64,000 nt of DNA from Tubulanus polymorphus (Eukaryota; Nemertea; Palaeonemertea; Tubulaniformes; Tubulanidae), in assembly GCF_964204645.1 (NCBI RefSeq), contig NC_134029.1, forward strand, positions 15,244,850 to 15,308,849. Direction: 5' to 3'. Shown one piece after another: positions 22,000 through 34,141 of this stretch. The position numbers and the translations under genes were made by a program. Position 1 is the stretch's first letter. Each line of letters begins with the position of its first letter. The notes under the pieces are model-generated. The model was not told where the DNA came from. It worked only from the letters and a program-made list of their open reading frames with translations, and made no database searches.

Positions 22000-23122
22000 A
22001 TGGTGAAGGCTAATGAAGATGTACTATTTTCAAAACTAACAAACACTGTAACGAATATGAAGAAACAGAAGATCTGGGAGTCAATTGTCGCTCAAATTAA
22101 TAGTCTAGGTATCTGCGAAAGGACTGTTAGTGAGGTGAAAGATAAATGGAAGCACTGCGTTTCAGGCGCAAAAAAAAGTTTGTCACTTATGAAAAACGAT
22201 ATAAAGAAAACAGGTGGCCCGCCCATAGCGACATTAAACGACACGGATGAAGTAATCTTGGGTATGTTTGAAGACTGTCCTTCTTTTCATGGAATCGATG
22301 CCGGTGTAGAAACAGATCGTAAGTTTAATGTACAAAAATTAACCCATTATTTTCTTAATGACGCCCTCAAAGAATCATTAAATTTAAAACAGCAATATAC
22401 AGTTTTGACAGTTTTATATCTTGAAGGCCGAATTATTTAAACTGCAGTTATTTGTAGTAGTCCGCAGGTAGGCCTGCATGTATTTTATTCATACATTTCA
22501 GGCTTTGACAGTAGGTCTTCTATTACCAGTCTACCGCCTACAGCTACAATTTCGAAACACCCGGAATCTGATGAAAGACCAATCTTAACTGAAGGTAGGC
22601 CTAGCTGATTGTATTTTTTGTATTGCATATTATATTCTTTCTTATGTAATATGCGATTGTCACATGAATACTATGCAAAATCTACCAGCTTTAGCTTTGT
22701 TCCATGAATGTATCAATTCAAATATTTCAATCTTGATTCCCTTTCACAGTACCTCAGCAACTCACTCACGAAACAAGTGACACCACAACATTAAATGACT
22801 GCAAGGAAGCAGGTACGTAATGTCATGTCGTTCATAAACGAAAAAATGAAATATACAATAAATGCCTTATCGATAAACATGTAATATTTATTGTAACGGT
22901 TATGATAAAATTTCATTTACAGATATGGAGGCCACTTCGAACAAACCAAAGATTCCTCAGCAAATCCGTGTAACTCGGGATATGATTCGGCGGGTTCAAT
23001 ACGAAGATAGTGAAAGATTGCGTTTGACAAATACCAACTTGGAACTTCAAAATGAAAAGATTATTTTGGAAATATATTTACTGCAGCAGCAGAATGGCGT
23101 TAAAGTTGTTAATGAACAATGA
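22000..23122 (+). CDS. Harbinger Myb/SANT-like DNA-binding protein, four exons
   Basis: Exons by splice sites and phase: 22000-22318, 22502-22594, 22750-22812, 22923-23122. Exon 1 gives a trihelix-type SANT domain: KKQKIWESIVAQIN, RTVSEVKDKWKHCVSGAKK, then KKTGGPP and GIDAG, as in Harbinger partner proteins that carry transposase to DNA and the nucleus. The last exon is a helical, Leu/Gln-rich tail. An earlier ATG at 21910 is in frame but followed by a stop, and the domain's first helix (NFTSSERVILTEM) is open upstream of 22000, so the true start is uncertain or mutated. Confidence 0.78.
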
Positions 23123-23321
23123 TTTAACAAATAAGATACATGTTTGTCTTATTTTAACCAGCCAACAGGCTTCCAAAATTCATCCGTTCAATGATTATAT
23201 GTTTAATGATTTTCAGATATTTGTCGACATTTTTCAATGAGTTTAATTACATGAATAGATTATATTTAACAGATATGAGCTTTCTTGTTTTCTTAAGAAA
23301 TCCAAACTCAAAACGCACCAG

Positions 23322-24768
23322 TTATCTGAAAAAAGTCTGCACAATATGATTCCTCACAGCATTGCCAATATCTCGTCCTTCATACGGCTCCAACCAAATC
23401 GGAATTCGTTGTTGTGGTTCATATTCCACCTCGGGTTCTCCAAATTCTATGGCTAGATTATGCAACACAAAGCACGCCGCAATTACATGACAACAACATG
23501 CTGGTTTCAATTGCAGTTCACCATGAAGAACCTGAAAATAATGTATAGAAAAATTAGTATGCTATTTCTCTATAGTTGATTTGATTGTCTGATAGAGTCT
23601 CAATCAGTTAATCAACTGCAATTAATTGTTTATCCCCTTGAAGAATGTATCCGTGTTTTTCAAGAAAATAGAAAATTGCGATTTAATCGATGCATCGTAA
23701 AAACCTAAAACAAATGTAGTTCTTGAAAAGTGGAAGTTGAATTCTAGTCAAAGTTGCTTCCCAGCAATTGGGTAATTTGATAATTACCAAAAAACGTTTT
23801 TTTCAATTTTCCAAAAGCCATTTCAACCTGTACTCTTGATGACGTATGCGCTCGGTTGTAACGCTTCTGTCCTAGATTACTTGGCCGCAAATATGGTGTC
23901 ATCAGGTAAGATGAGCAACCATAGCCACTATCACCAATAATCAATCCGTCTTCAAGGGTTCTGTAATTATCTTCTAAATATCTAAAATGCAATTTTCAGA
24001 CATAAATGAATTAATTTAGACCATATATATTTAAACAAGGTACCAATTTTTTACCTCTTGAGTGCCGAGTTGCGGAAAATATGTGAGTCATGACAGGAGC
24101 CTGGCCACTTCGCTACAACATTGATATTACCTATTTAAAAGAAAGTTGATTTACTGATAAACTCGATACTGACAGAATAAACCAACAAACAAGAAGCAAA
24201 ACATACCTGTATGGTCACATACTGCCTGGGTATTTATTGAATGAAATCCTTTTCTGTTGACATATGCATTTTCATTCTCTTGCGGGCCCTTAATACGAAT
24301 CTGCGTACAATCAACTGCACCAATACAATTAGGAAAACCTCCAAAATCATAGAAACCTTGGCGTATTCGATTTCTATCCTGATCTGTGGTCGGACAGACT
24401 ATATATTCGTTACTTTTTCTGGCAAGCGCCTCTGATACTCTATGGACACATTTCCAAACAGTTGATTTAACAAGACCAAATGTATCACCCAGTGCTTCCA
24501 AATAACTACCCGTTGCGTAATATCGGAGAGCAACCTTCACTTGTAACTCAGCAGAAAGTGCTTTGGAACGTTGTGTATCATACGTTATAACTTCTCGAAT
24601 TAAATTTGTTATTCGTGTGATATTTTCCGAACTAAATCTATATTTCTGTCTCACTTCATTTTCTGAATAATCATTAATTGCAAATTTAACTGTTTCGTGA
24701 TATCGATAGCGGCGTGGGTGTCTATAAATTCGTTCTTGATAGATATCATCATAAAAAATGGCAGCCAT
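23322..24768 (-). CDS. Harbinger transposase (HARBI1-like), four exons, one frame break
   Basis: Exons on the minus strand: 24768-24207, 24130-24055, 23981 to about 23790, and 23531-23322. Exon 1 holds the N-terminal helix-turn-helix region and GAVDCTQIRI with the first catalytic Asp. Exon 2 has WPGSCHDSHIFRNS with the second Asp. Exon 3 has GDSGYGCSSYLMTPYL and RVQVEMAFGKLK with the catalytic Glu. Exon 4 has VIAACFVLHNLAIEF and the end. Exons 1-2-3 join in phase. Exon 3 to 4 is out by one base, and an A7 run lies just after the KLKK codons, so this is either a frameshift mutation or a base-call error. Confidence 0.85.
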
Positions 24769-24777
24769 TTTGATAAT

Positions 24778-24969
24778 TTATCCTGGTGATAGTGTTGCTA
24801 TCACCACGTCGGAGGTGTGTTAACTTTATCACTGGGATAGCTGATTTTATCCCGGTGATAAAGTTAACACAGGTTTGAAAAACACACTATCCCAGTGATA
24901 AAAATATTTAACACCGGGATAGCGATTTATCACCGGGATAGGGCTTATCACCGCTTTGAAAAACGCAGT
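24778..24969. repeat. Harbinger right subterminal repeats
   Basis: About eight copies of TATCNC(A/C)GGGATA / TATCCCGGTGATA in both directions, ending in the terminal CTTTGAAAAACGCAG. Confidence 0.8.
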
Positions 24970-25061
24970 ACTTTACAAGTTATAATTATAGTACCAGGTA
25001 AAGGGAATAAATGTAATTACGTTAATAAATAATGTTGCTGCATCAAATCTTTATAAAATAA

Positions 25062-25560
25062 ATGAAGGCCCACTGTATGTCGGACAAGGGGGTCAAGCTC
25101 ATATGGATTTTATGTAGCACTCCCACCGATAAACTATCTAAGTTTGTGGATTTTCATCTACAACCAATAATGATTTACATACCTTCGTTTACGAGGGACA
25201 CTACAGATTTGATTAAACAATTGGACGATTATGGTAAACTTCCAAGTCATGCTCTTTTGGTGAGTATTGACGTGGTTGCTCTATATCGTAGTGTCGCTAT
25301 AGACCGAGGGTATTGACTGTATTAGGGAGTATTTGTCTGATGCGCGCTTCACGTCCCACGATCATGACGTACTTTTTAAGCATGTGAACTTGTACTGAGG
25401 TCAAATATAATCAATTTTGGAGATAATCTGTTACTGTAGAAATCTCGAACTGCAATTGGCACTAAAATGGCTCCTTCATTTCCTAATATTTTCATGCATT
25501 ATTTTGAGAACAATATTTTGGCCATTTGGCTTCGTGGAGAGGAAACTGTAGAAGCAATAG
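25062..25560 (+). pseudogene. Penelope-like reverse transcriptase fragment
   Basis: The first frame reads STPTDKLSKFVDFHLQPIM, SFTRDTTDLIKQL and SHALLVSIDVVALY. The last is the RT motif with the catalytic Asp, typical of Penelope. After a break, MAPSFPNIFMHYFENNILAIW matches the next RT block. The rest is missing, and a 62-bp tandem duplication follows. It is a different piece from the 3' part at 2.2-3.4 kb. Confidence 0.75.
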
Positions 25561-25605
25561 ATAAAGGGTCTTTTTGTATGGGAAAAGATAGTAAGTGTGC
25601 AGTGT

Positions 25606-25730
25606 GCACGATAACGTACACTTTGATGTGTGCTGGTGCGCACACTGAATGCAAATGGCTCGGGTTTGCACGATAACGTACACTTTGATGTGTGCTGGTG
25701 CGCACACTGAATGCAAATGGCTCGGGTTAC
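25606..25730 (+). repeat. 62-bp tandem duplication
   Basis: Two units starting GCACGATAACGTACACTTTG at 25606 and 25668, almost identical. Confidence 0.93.
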
Positions 25731-25739
25731 AAGGAGGGA

Positions 25740-26864
25740 CTATGTTGAAAAGATAGCACAGCATTTAGTAACAATATTTGATATGTAAGGACTTTTAAGG
25801 GATGGTTAGTATAATACACGAGGGAGTAGAATGGAAGTAGCAGGGATTTATAATTAGTATTGGTATTATATATTTTATTTATATATGATACCAAATAGGG
25901 TAAGGGAAGAAGCGGGTGAGGTAATGGTATAGGAATGTTAAGAATGTACCAATTAAAATATAAGTCTTAGGTTTTTGGTTCAGGGAGGGTACAAAAGAGA
26001 GTACATGAGAGAGAATACAAAAAAAGTTGGGGAGATAAAGCAGAAAGATATGTAACACTAAGAAGAGGAAATAAAGAAGCAGTGTGATCATCACTTAAGA
26101 AAGACTTGTACGTGTTAGCACTTTATATCTGCTTGGAAAAGAGAAAGATCCATCAGTACAGCATTAGTAAGAAGAACGAGGTGACACAACAAGTGGTACA
26201 GAGATCGTTAAGCCCCATAACAACTGGTGGAGATTGTGGTACCATTACAAGTGGTGGAAATCGAATAACCATTACACAACGCTTATTAGATTCACGAAAA
26301 AGCTCAACTCCTTCCACCCCTCCAGTAAAGTAACCGCTACGTGGAGAAAAAAAAACATGGCCGACGTAGCCAGTTCACGTCCTAACGAGCTCTGGGAATA
26401 ATATAGCTTTCTACCTTCATGGCTGTGTAAAATCTCGGATATACGCTATACTGATCATCAAAATTTTAGTTCGAAGGCTTGATAGATCACCGTGGTCAAT
26501 TAGGGTATGTCGAATTAACTGATTAAGCTGAAGTAGACAGCACAGTGATTATAAATGGATGTGTAATCAGCAGTTAGAAAGTTGTCTTTTTTGTTGAAAT
26601 TAAGTTTCTCTTAGTAGCTCCGGATATTGAAATGCTATCAGAGAAATAAAGACAAATCTGGGATGAGATTAAGATGAATTGTTTAAAATTTCGCAAGTCG
26701 TAAATTGTGAATCGTCTCGTATTTCTACCTGCAATTCCAAGGTCACTATAATGTTTCTACGCGTATACGGTGGTATCAAATCTATCTGAATTAAACTGTA
26801 CTCACGCGTGTCACTCTACAATCTCTACAGCGTAATCCGACAATAATCTGTGATCTTAACAACC
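25740..26864. other. Intron sequence upstream of the LINE, no gene seen
   Basis: No recognisable protein. The LINE 5' UTR probably starts somewhere after 26340, but I cannot place its end. Confidence 0.5.
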
Positions 26865-27902
26865 ATGGCCGATCAAAATAAAACAGAGAAAGATAAACCA
26901 CACCGTGCAAAAAAATCAACTGATAGCGAGGTTTTTATGGATTCTGGAAGTATTGATGCTACGGACAAAACTGATGAACCTGCCCCGTCTGCTTTTCTAT
27001 CTGCTGACAAATCTGCTAAACGCCCGCAAAAGAAAAAACGCAAACAGGCTCCTGTATCATCCTCTAATGCCGATACCTCAATTAACAATACGAATGTCAA
27101 TGCTATTGTAAACACGGACAGTGTCAGCAATTCTGTTCACACTGATCATCCATATAGTCCCTCTTCCTCTGCTATTCTTGAAACTCTAATTATGATTCAA
27201 AAGTCCATGGTAACAAACGAATGTCTTGAAAAATTTAAGCTCTCCCTGGAGGATACTATGGACCGAAAATTAGAATTGCATTATCAACGCGTTATTAAAA
27301 ACTAGAACGATATGAATGCCGCCTTTACGATCTCGAACGGGAAAATGATAATCTAAAGAAAGAACTAAAAGATCTTAATTTGAAAGATGACGAGCAAAAA
27401 CTTGAGTTCAAATGTCTGAAACAGGACCTAATATCTATCAAGCGGAAAACGGTTGAAAATGAACAATATTCCCGCCGTAATAATATTCGTGTTTTCGGAA
27501 TAAAGGAAAATGCCGGAGAAGACTGTGCGCAAATCGTTATCGATAATCTAAAATCTAACATGCCAGAAGAAATTTTTGACAACCTTACGCTGAACGATAT
27601 CGATGTTTGTCACAGGATAAAGCCAAAAGTACCCAGCGTTGACGAGGATGGAGAGAACCTCCCGAATCCAATTATTGTTCGGTTTAAAGACCACCATGTT
27701 CGTAACAGGATATTTTTCAATAAAAAACACTCAAAAGGGAAAAAAATATTCGTGAAAGAAGATTTGTCGCCTGAAATTGTCACTTTTTATGGCTACTGTT
27801 AGAAAAAAGAGGGATTTCCTCAAAATGTGGACGATCAATGGCAAAATTTATGCTCTTAACAAAGACGGTATAAAACTGCCAATTAAACTTTATGAATTCT
27901 AA
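26865..27902 (+). pseudogene. LINE ORF1 (coiled coil plus RNA-binding type)
   Basis: The start is the ATG in ACCATGGCC. The N-terminus is Ser/Asp/Lys-rich. A frameshift near 27300 brings a coiled coil (YDLERENDNLKKELKDL). Then come EQYSRRNNIRVFGIKENAGE and NPIIVRFKDHHVRNRIFF, the L1-ORF1-like RNA-binding part, and after another shift at about 27790 a short tail (KLPIKLYEF). ORF1 proteins package the element's RNA. Two frame breaks make it inactive. Confidence 0.78.
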
Positions 27903-28195
27903 TATAAAAACCATTTAGTAATTTTCAAATTTACTGTACTGTGCTTATTTCTACTCTTGTTTACCTATTTATGTAAAGTCACGTGTGTAATTCTATAATT
28001 CTCTCTGCTCCAGTGACGATGACTATCATTGCGCGCGGACTACAGAATTTATTATAGGTTTACCTCAGCATGCTCGCTTCTTTTCTTACCTTCATATATA
28101 TACTTGTCACACGTCGCGGACTTTGTCATTATTTATACAATGAGTTCATGTAACGTTTTATCAATGGGTCATTATAATTCCTTCTGCTTGCTAAT

Positions 28196-30961
28196 ATGAT
28201 GGAATTTAACAGCATACAGCGTGACTGTTTGTATTATTACAGTAACGACTTAGTAAAAGAATTCTCTGACTCCAGTTTTGGCCTTTTTCATGTAAACGTC
28301 AGGAGTCTGAACAAAAGTTTTGATAATTTTGGCGAGAACAAGCATGGATAATAGATCTTTATATCCAATTCCAGGATATAATTCAATTTTCAAATGCAGA
28401 GATCACTCTAGAGGTGGAGGAATAGCCTTTTATGTAAAAAATTCTATAAATTACAAAATTAGGACTGATCTCGATGTACCTATTATCAATTCGATTGAAT
28501 ATATGTTCATCGAAATTAATCTTAGGAACTTTCCGGAAAAAATTCTTATTGGTCTATTTTACAGACCTCCTCAACTCAAGGTCAGTGACGTTATAAGTGA
28601 TTTTTTGAAAATATTTGATAAGATATCTTGTCATTCTAGAGTTTTCCTTATGGGAGATTTCAATATCAACATACTTAATGAGGATCGCGACCTTCATACG
28701 ACAAATTTTGTTGATACCTTGAGTTGCAATTCCTTTGCTCCTTTAATTAACAAACCTACACGCATTACTGATAAATCGGAATCTCTTCTAGATATAATTT
28801 AACAAATTGTAATGAAGAGTATAACATCAAATCGGGCATAGTAATGACTGATATCTCGGATCATCTACCTGTATTTTCAATTTTAAATACTAAGTCTAAC
28901 TCTAAAAAAACTCCACATCATGTAAATTATAGACAAGTTAATGAACGCAACATGCGGATTTTCAAAAGGTATTAATGGCCGAAAAATGGAATGATGTATA
29001 TAATAGCACCAATACTGAACTGGCGTACAATACATTTATCACCTTATTTACTAAATACTATGACTACTCATTCCCAGTAATCAAAAGGAAATGGAATCGA
29101 TTAAAAGATAAGCTAAACCCTTGGATGACAAGAGGTCTATGAATTTCACTAAAACATAAGGAGAAGTTCTATACAGAGTATCTTAAGAAGAGGTCAGCTG
29201 AATCAAAATCAGTGTTTACTAAATACAGAAACTGTTTTCACAAATGTATACGCGTGGCAAAAAAAGATTTCTACATGCAAAAGTTTGAAACTATAGGGAC
29301 TGATTCCAAGCAGACCTGGGGATTAATCAATTCTATATTACATAAAAGAAAAGCGTCAGATTTTCCTGAAAAGTTCAGACACAACGATCAATTGATTACG
29401 GACCCCCTCGAAATAGCTAATGATTTCAATGACTTTTTTATAAATATCGGTCCAAAACTAGCTGATAAAATGCCAGATACAAACAAAGATTTCAAGAGTT
29501 ATCTAAAAAACAGAGTTGAAGACACAATTTTCCTTGCTCCAGTGACTAAATTAGAAATAAAAATATTGTTAAACTTTTTAAATCAAAGAATAGTTCTGGA
29601 GTTGATAATATCAGTCAGAAATTATTAAAGGAGGTCATCCATCTTATCTCTGATCCCTTAGTATACATCTTTAATCTTAGTTTGGTATCTGGCGTTTTTC
29701 CAAGTGCTCTCAAAATTGCTCAGGTTTGTCCAATTTATAAAACCGGGGATAAGGCAAGTTTCACAAATTATCGCCCCATCTCAATCCTACCATGCCTCTC
29801 TAAGATTTTAGAAAAAATCATGTATTGCCGTGTCATTGAGTTTCTTGAATCTCATAATGTAATTTCAGACTCCCAGTTTGGGTTTAGGAAAAAACATTCT
29901 ACTTCCTATGCCCTAACAAAAATAATCGATAACTTAATTGATAAATTGGATTGTGGAGAGACTATTTTAGGTATTTTTTTAGATTTATCTAAAACTTTTG
30001 ATACCATAGATCATGCAATACTATTAAGCAAACTTGAACACTATGGTATCAGAGGTTTAGCTAATATCTGGTTTAAAAATTATCTTTGTAACCGACTTCA
30101 GTGTGTAAAATATGGAGATAAACATCCAATCGAATGAAAATAATATGTGGAGTCCCGCAAGGATCGATCTTGGGTCCTCTTCTCTTTATTTTGTACATTA
30201 ACGATTGCCCCAATGCGTCAGCCATTTTTCAGACTATAATGTTCGCGGATGATACTAATATCTTTGCTTCCCATAAAGAGTACAGAATTTTGGAGAAAAC
30301 TGTCAATTTTGAACTTGCAAACTTGGACGTCTGGTTTAAGTCAAATAAACGTTCATTAAATCTTGACAAAACACATTTCATGGTATTTAGTAGAGCTAAG
30401 AAAAAAAGGACTCATATACAAAATATTGCGAAGAAAGTGGCACAAGGTATTGGTATCATCCGACGCTTATCACATTATGTTCCACGATCCGTTCTTCTAA
30501 AATTGTACTATTCTCTTATTCATCCTTACATTCATTATTGTAACATGACTTGGGCAAATAATACCTCTACTAATCTTAACTGTCTTGTGGTATTACAAAA
30601 GAAAGCGATTAGAGCGATTAATGGTAGCGGCTACTTAGCGCACACGTCACCTTTATTCAAAAAGTACAAACTTTTGAAATTAGAGGATATCAACAAACTA
30701 CAAATTTGCCAGTTCATGTACTTATATAATAAAAATGATGTCCCTAAAGCCTTCGATGATTTCTTTTTACTTAATTCGCAAATTCACAACCACAACACTC
30801 GAAATAGTACTAGTATCAATTTCGTAATCCCATATTCAAGAACCAACCTTCGTTACAATTCATTAAGACTTTGGAACACTTTGAATCCTAAGTTAAAACT
30901 ATCTAAAAATTTCTGTTCTTTTAAAAGAAATTTAAAGAAGTCCATCATAGACAATTACTAA
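28196..30961 (+). pseudogene. LINE ORF2: endonuclease and reverse transcriptase (CR1/L2-like)
   Basis: FGLFHVNVRSLNK opens an APE-type endonuclease, then a deletion and frame change; YNSIFKCRDHSRGGGIAFYV, VFLMGDFNINIL and ISDHLPVF follow. The RT has YRPISILPCLSKILEKIM, LDLSKTFDTIDH (first catalytic Asp), GVPQGSILGPLLFILYINDC and MFADDTNIF (FADD catalytic box). An internal deletion after NLDKTHFMVFS removes part of the palm/thumb, then the thumb and C-terminus (RYNSLRLWNTL) run to a stop at 30961. At least four breaks. Belongs to the jockey superfamily; CR1 or L2 clade is my best guess. Confidence 0.85.
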
Positions 30962-31164
30962 CTCATGTGAACATTGTTTAAATTTAAGTATTGAGCCCGT
31001 CTGAAAGTATGTATGTGTGTGTATGCATGAAGCGTGTGTGAATATGCGTGTTTTTTTTTCTTTTTTTTCCTTATTTTGTTTTCCTTTTAGGGTGCCTGAT
31101 ACTACAAGCTTTGCTTTTTTCGGGTTGCCGTGCTGTTATTTTACATCAGTATATATCGATATGG

Positions 31165-31202
<38 letters not shown>
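30962..31202 (+). mobile_element. LINE 3' tail and (AT)n
   Basis: Presumed 3' UTR of the LINE, with T-runs, ends at or before an AT microsatellite (31169-31200) only about 50 bp before the acceptor of the TB exon. Confidence 0.5.
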
Positions 31203-31205
<3 letters not shown>

Positions 31206-31253
31206 TAAAATGAGTTTTTTGTTGCATTATTACTGGTTTTTCTACGGTTTCAG

Positions 31254-31406
31254 ATAATAGGAGAATGAATTGCTTTAGTAATTTTGAGGATGGGCGTTGT
31301 ACTTCGAGGCTAGGCATGCAAATGACGTTGAAAGAATGTTGTTGTACGCAAGGTACCGGCTGGGGAGATAGAGCCATTTGTCATCTCTGTGCATCTAAAG
31401 GAACTG
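31254..31406 (+). CDS. TB (8-Cys) module exon A of fibrillin-like gene
   Basis: 153-bp exon. It encodes NCFSNFEDGRCTSRLG, TLKECCCTQGTGWG and CHLCASKGT: the CCC triplet, GxGWG and Cys-x2-Cys of TB domains. The acceptor is TTTCAG at 31248-31253. The donor is GT at 31407, followed by CTGC, so it is weaker than the others. Joined to 31497 in phase 1, it completes the eighth Cys (KLC). Confidence 0.86.
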
Positions 31407-31496
31407 GTCTGCATCCGTATTTTTCGCATCACTTTTACAAAGTTTTACTTTTTGTTGAGTTTTTGCTTGTTTTATTTCAATGTTTCTATTTTATAG

Positions 31497-31661
31497 AAGT
31501 CTACCGCAAGTTATGCTTTGATGAAAATCAACCTACTGAATTAGACGAATGTACATTATTTGAAGATACGTGCGTCCCTCATGGACGTTGCATAAATACT
31601 CAAACTTCTTTCCGTTGTCAGTGCGATCTTGGTTTTCGGCAACTAGTTAGCAAATGTGTGG
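31497..31661 (+). CDS. TB end plus cbEGF exon of fibrillin-like gene
   Basis: 165-bp exon: EVYRKLCFDENQPTELDEC finishes the TB module and enters a cbEGF (ELDEC; CVPHGRCINTQTSFRCQCDL; KCVG). The acceptor is TTATAG and the donor GTAAGT. The first ligand is ELDE instead of DxDE. TB-EGF on one exon is a fibrillin-like arrangement. Confidence 0.88.
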
Positions 31662-32590
31662 GTAAGTATGATGTTAGATTAAAACGCATATGTAGAATTG
31701 ACATAATTGAAACCATTCTCAGCGTTAGCTCCGTTGCCTACAGCCTGCGGGGCTGTCTAATGCAATAGCTTTGCACCAAAATGACATGTCATCCGAAAAA
31801 TTTCGCCTCGCTGCTAGACAACTGAGAGAAATTTAATTTCACATACGCATATTCATCTTTAGCTAGACAGAATGTCACTAAGGCACCACGATTAATGAGC
31901 CGCGTTGATGCAATTCTCAAAACTAGCAAAAGTAACAGTGTTTTCACTGCGAGTGGCTTTTATCATATAACATGAACCTGTCATACATTTACATGTAAAT
32001 GTGATACAAGTAGACTCGCCTGTGATCAATGAACATGTATCTAATAGGCCATCAGAAGTAAGCATTGATTAGGTTGGCCTAACTATGATTAGTTCATGCC
32101 CAGGTTCCTCTTGTAAAATTGATAAGCATCGTCGTCGGGGAACTATTTGGACAGCCTGTTTTTTCGCGTGTAAACATCTGTGAACATTATGAGAACCGGT
32201 TATGCCGGTTTACTAGCGTATCTATTTAACACCCGTATTGCTCGGGTTAGTTTTTCTACCAACGGGTGGCGCTGTATGTAAATTTCACATAAATCAACGA
32301 CTCTCGGCTATTAGCTGTACTTAAGACCACTTGAAAACATCGTAGTCAATTACGGTAGTAGTGGAAATAAAAAGAATTAGATACAATAAGCACCATAGCA
32401 ACCATACCAGAGACATTTTATTCAGACTAAGGACTATTAGTTAAACACTGATCTTCATTTCCATTAATCAATGATCTGTTGAATTAATTAGTAATTCAGT
32501 CTTTCAGTGTGTTCGAGATAAAATGCCCGCAAAATAAGAACCTAACGAACCAGAGCCGACCACAAATTGCCCAACGGATAAATTTTCCGA
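31662..32590. other. Intron sequence, no gene seen
   Basis: Host-like composition, no coding or repeat signal that I can name. Confidence 0.5.
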
Positions 32591-33060
32591 AACGACACAA
32601 TCCAATCATGTTTGGTAGCAAAGTGGCGTGGACCTTGGTCTATTAACTGACCAATGCATGGCCAGAACCATAAAGTAAATTATTTCTTTGCAAACAATTA
32701 AGTTGTTTGGTGTGGGCATTAATCTAAAAATTGTTTAACTGACCAATGCTTGACCAGTACTGACCAGTTACCAGTGCTAACCAAAACTCACCATAAGTAA
32801 TTTTATATTTAGTTCAGTAAAGTAATAAAATCGTGTTTGGACGTCGAGCGACTAAATATGGCGCGGGCTATGATCTAACAACTATTTAACTGACCAATTC
32901 TGACCAATACTGACCCTAAAGTAATTTGTCTATTTCAGAAGCAACACAGTCGTGTGTGGTGTCAAATAATTATATTCAACTGACCAAATCTTGACCAATA
33001 CTGACCACATAGATGTATTTATCTGTTTCGGTAACAACTTGGTTGTGTCTGGTATCAAAC
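32590..33060. repeat. Diverged tandem repeat rich in TGACCA
   Basis: About four units of roughly 115 bp, each ending in clusters such as ACTGACCAATnCTTGACCA, with an intervening TTTCAG-AACA-GTGTnTGGT block. Identity is moderate. The inverse motif recurs at 47777-48060. Confidence 0.65.
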
Positions 33061-33473
33061 AATTTCATTTGGCCTGAACGTAAATATAACAACTCTTTTA
33101 CCTGTACAAGCTACACAAGTACTGTCAAATTTCCGGTTAAATGTTTTCAGAAATGACATGGGGTATTGCCTCAATCCTTCGTTAGTACTACTAGCTCTTA
33201 CATTTAGATTTGTCGCTTGAAAAGTCTTGTCAGAATTGTTTTTATTGTAGGTAGCGAGCTAACTTCCCCGAGCGAAATTTCCCACTAAATGCAAAAGATT
33301 TTCACGTGGGGTTTTGAACGAACAACGTTTCGATTTGTAATTGTAACGTGCGCATTTGAGCCTGTAACGTGCACATTTCACTCGCGTGAACGTGCGTATC
33401 GGTACCAACATGCGAAACTTGTCAAACTTTTGCGTTCAAGACGTTTAGACTGAACATTAAAGAAGATATCATA

Positions 33474-34042
<569 letters not shown>

Positions 34043-34048
34043 CCCGTT
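34043..34048. other. Target-site duplication CCCGTT, left
   Basis: Identical to 44273-44278. Six base pairs is the usual Polinton duplication length. Confidence 0.92.
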
Positions 34049-34141
34049 AGTAATAGGGAAAGTAGGCTTTCAGATCAGAGTACGAGAGTACGAGACACCA
34101 CTCTTCACCACAAGTAATTTTTTTTCCTTATAAATGGGAGA
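34049..34141 (+). repeat. Polinton left terminal inverted repeat
   Basis: 93 bp, inverse of 44180-44272 with a T/A difference at about 34104. It contains a tandem TACGAGAG and an 8-T run, and its inner edge includes the TATAAATG of the first gene. Confidence 0.95.
34129..34136 (+). promoter_or_regulatory. TATAAATG start motif (small protein gene)
   Basis: The ATG of the gene is the last three bases of TATAAATG, inside the terminal repeat. The same arrangement is seen at 36377, 37192, 38307, 44185, 50153 and 57341. Confidence 0.5.

Larger units (their letters stand above)
21487..24969. mobile_element. PIF/Harbinger DNA transposon, nearly complete
   Basis: Both ends start CTGCGTTTTTCAAAGC inward, with dense ATCCCNGTGATA-type subterminal repeats. 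Inside are the two genes typical of Harbinger, arranged convergently: a Myb/SANT-like DNA-binding protein (plus strand) and a DDE transposase (minus strand), both with introns. TTA near both outer ends would fit the TWA target preference, but the terminal bases do not align cleanly. At about 3.5 kb it is of normal autonomous length. Confidence 0.88.

Noticed and set aside
25492-25764. Cys/His-rich minus-strand frame
   Set aside because: Generated by the 62-bp tandem duplication opposite the Penelope fragment.
26873-27130. Minus-strand and second-frame ORFs inside LINE ORF1
   Set aside because: Shadows of ORF1.
31017-31377. Several overlapping frames around the AT repeat and TB exon
   Set aside because: Frames over the LINE tail and microsatellite; only the TB exon itself is module-like.
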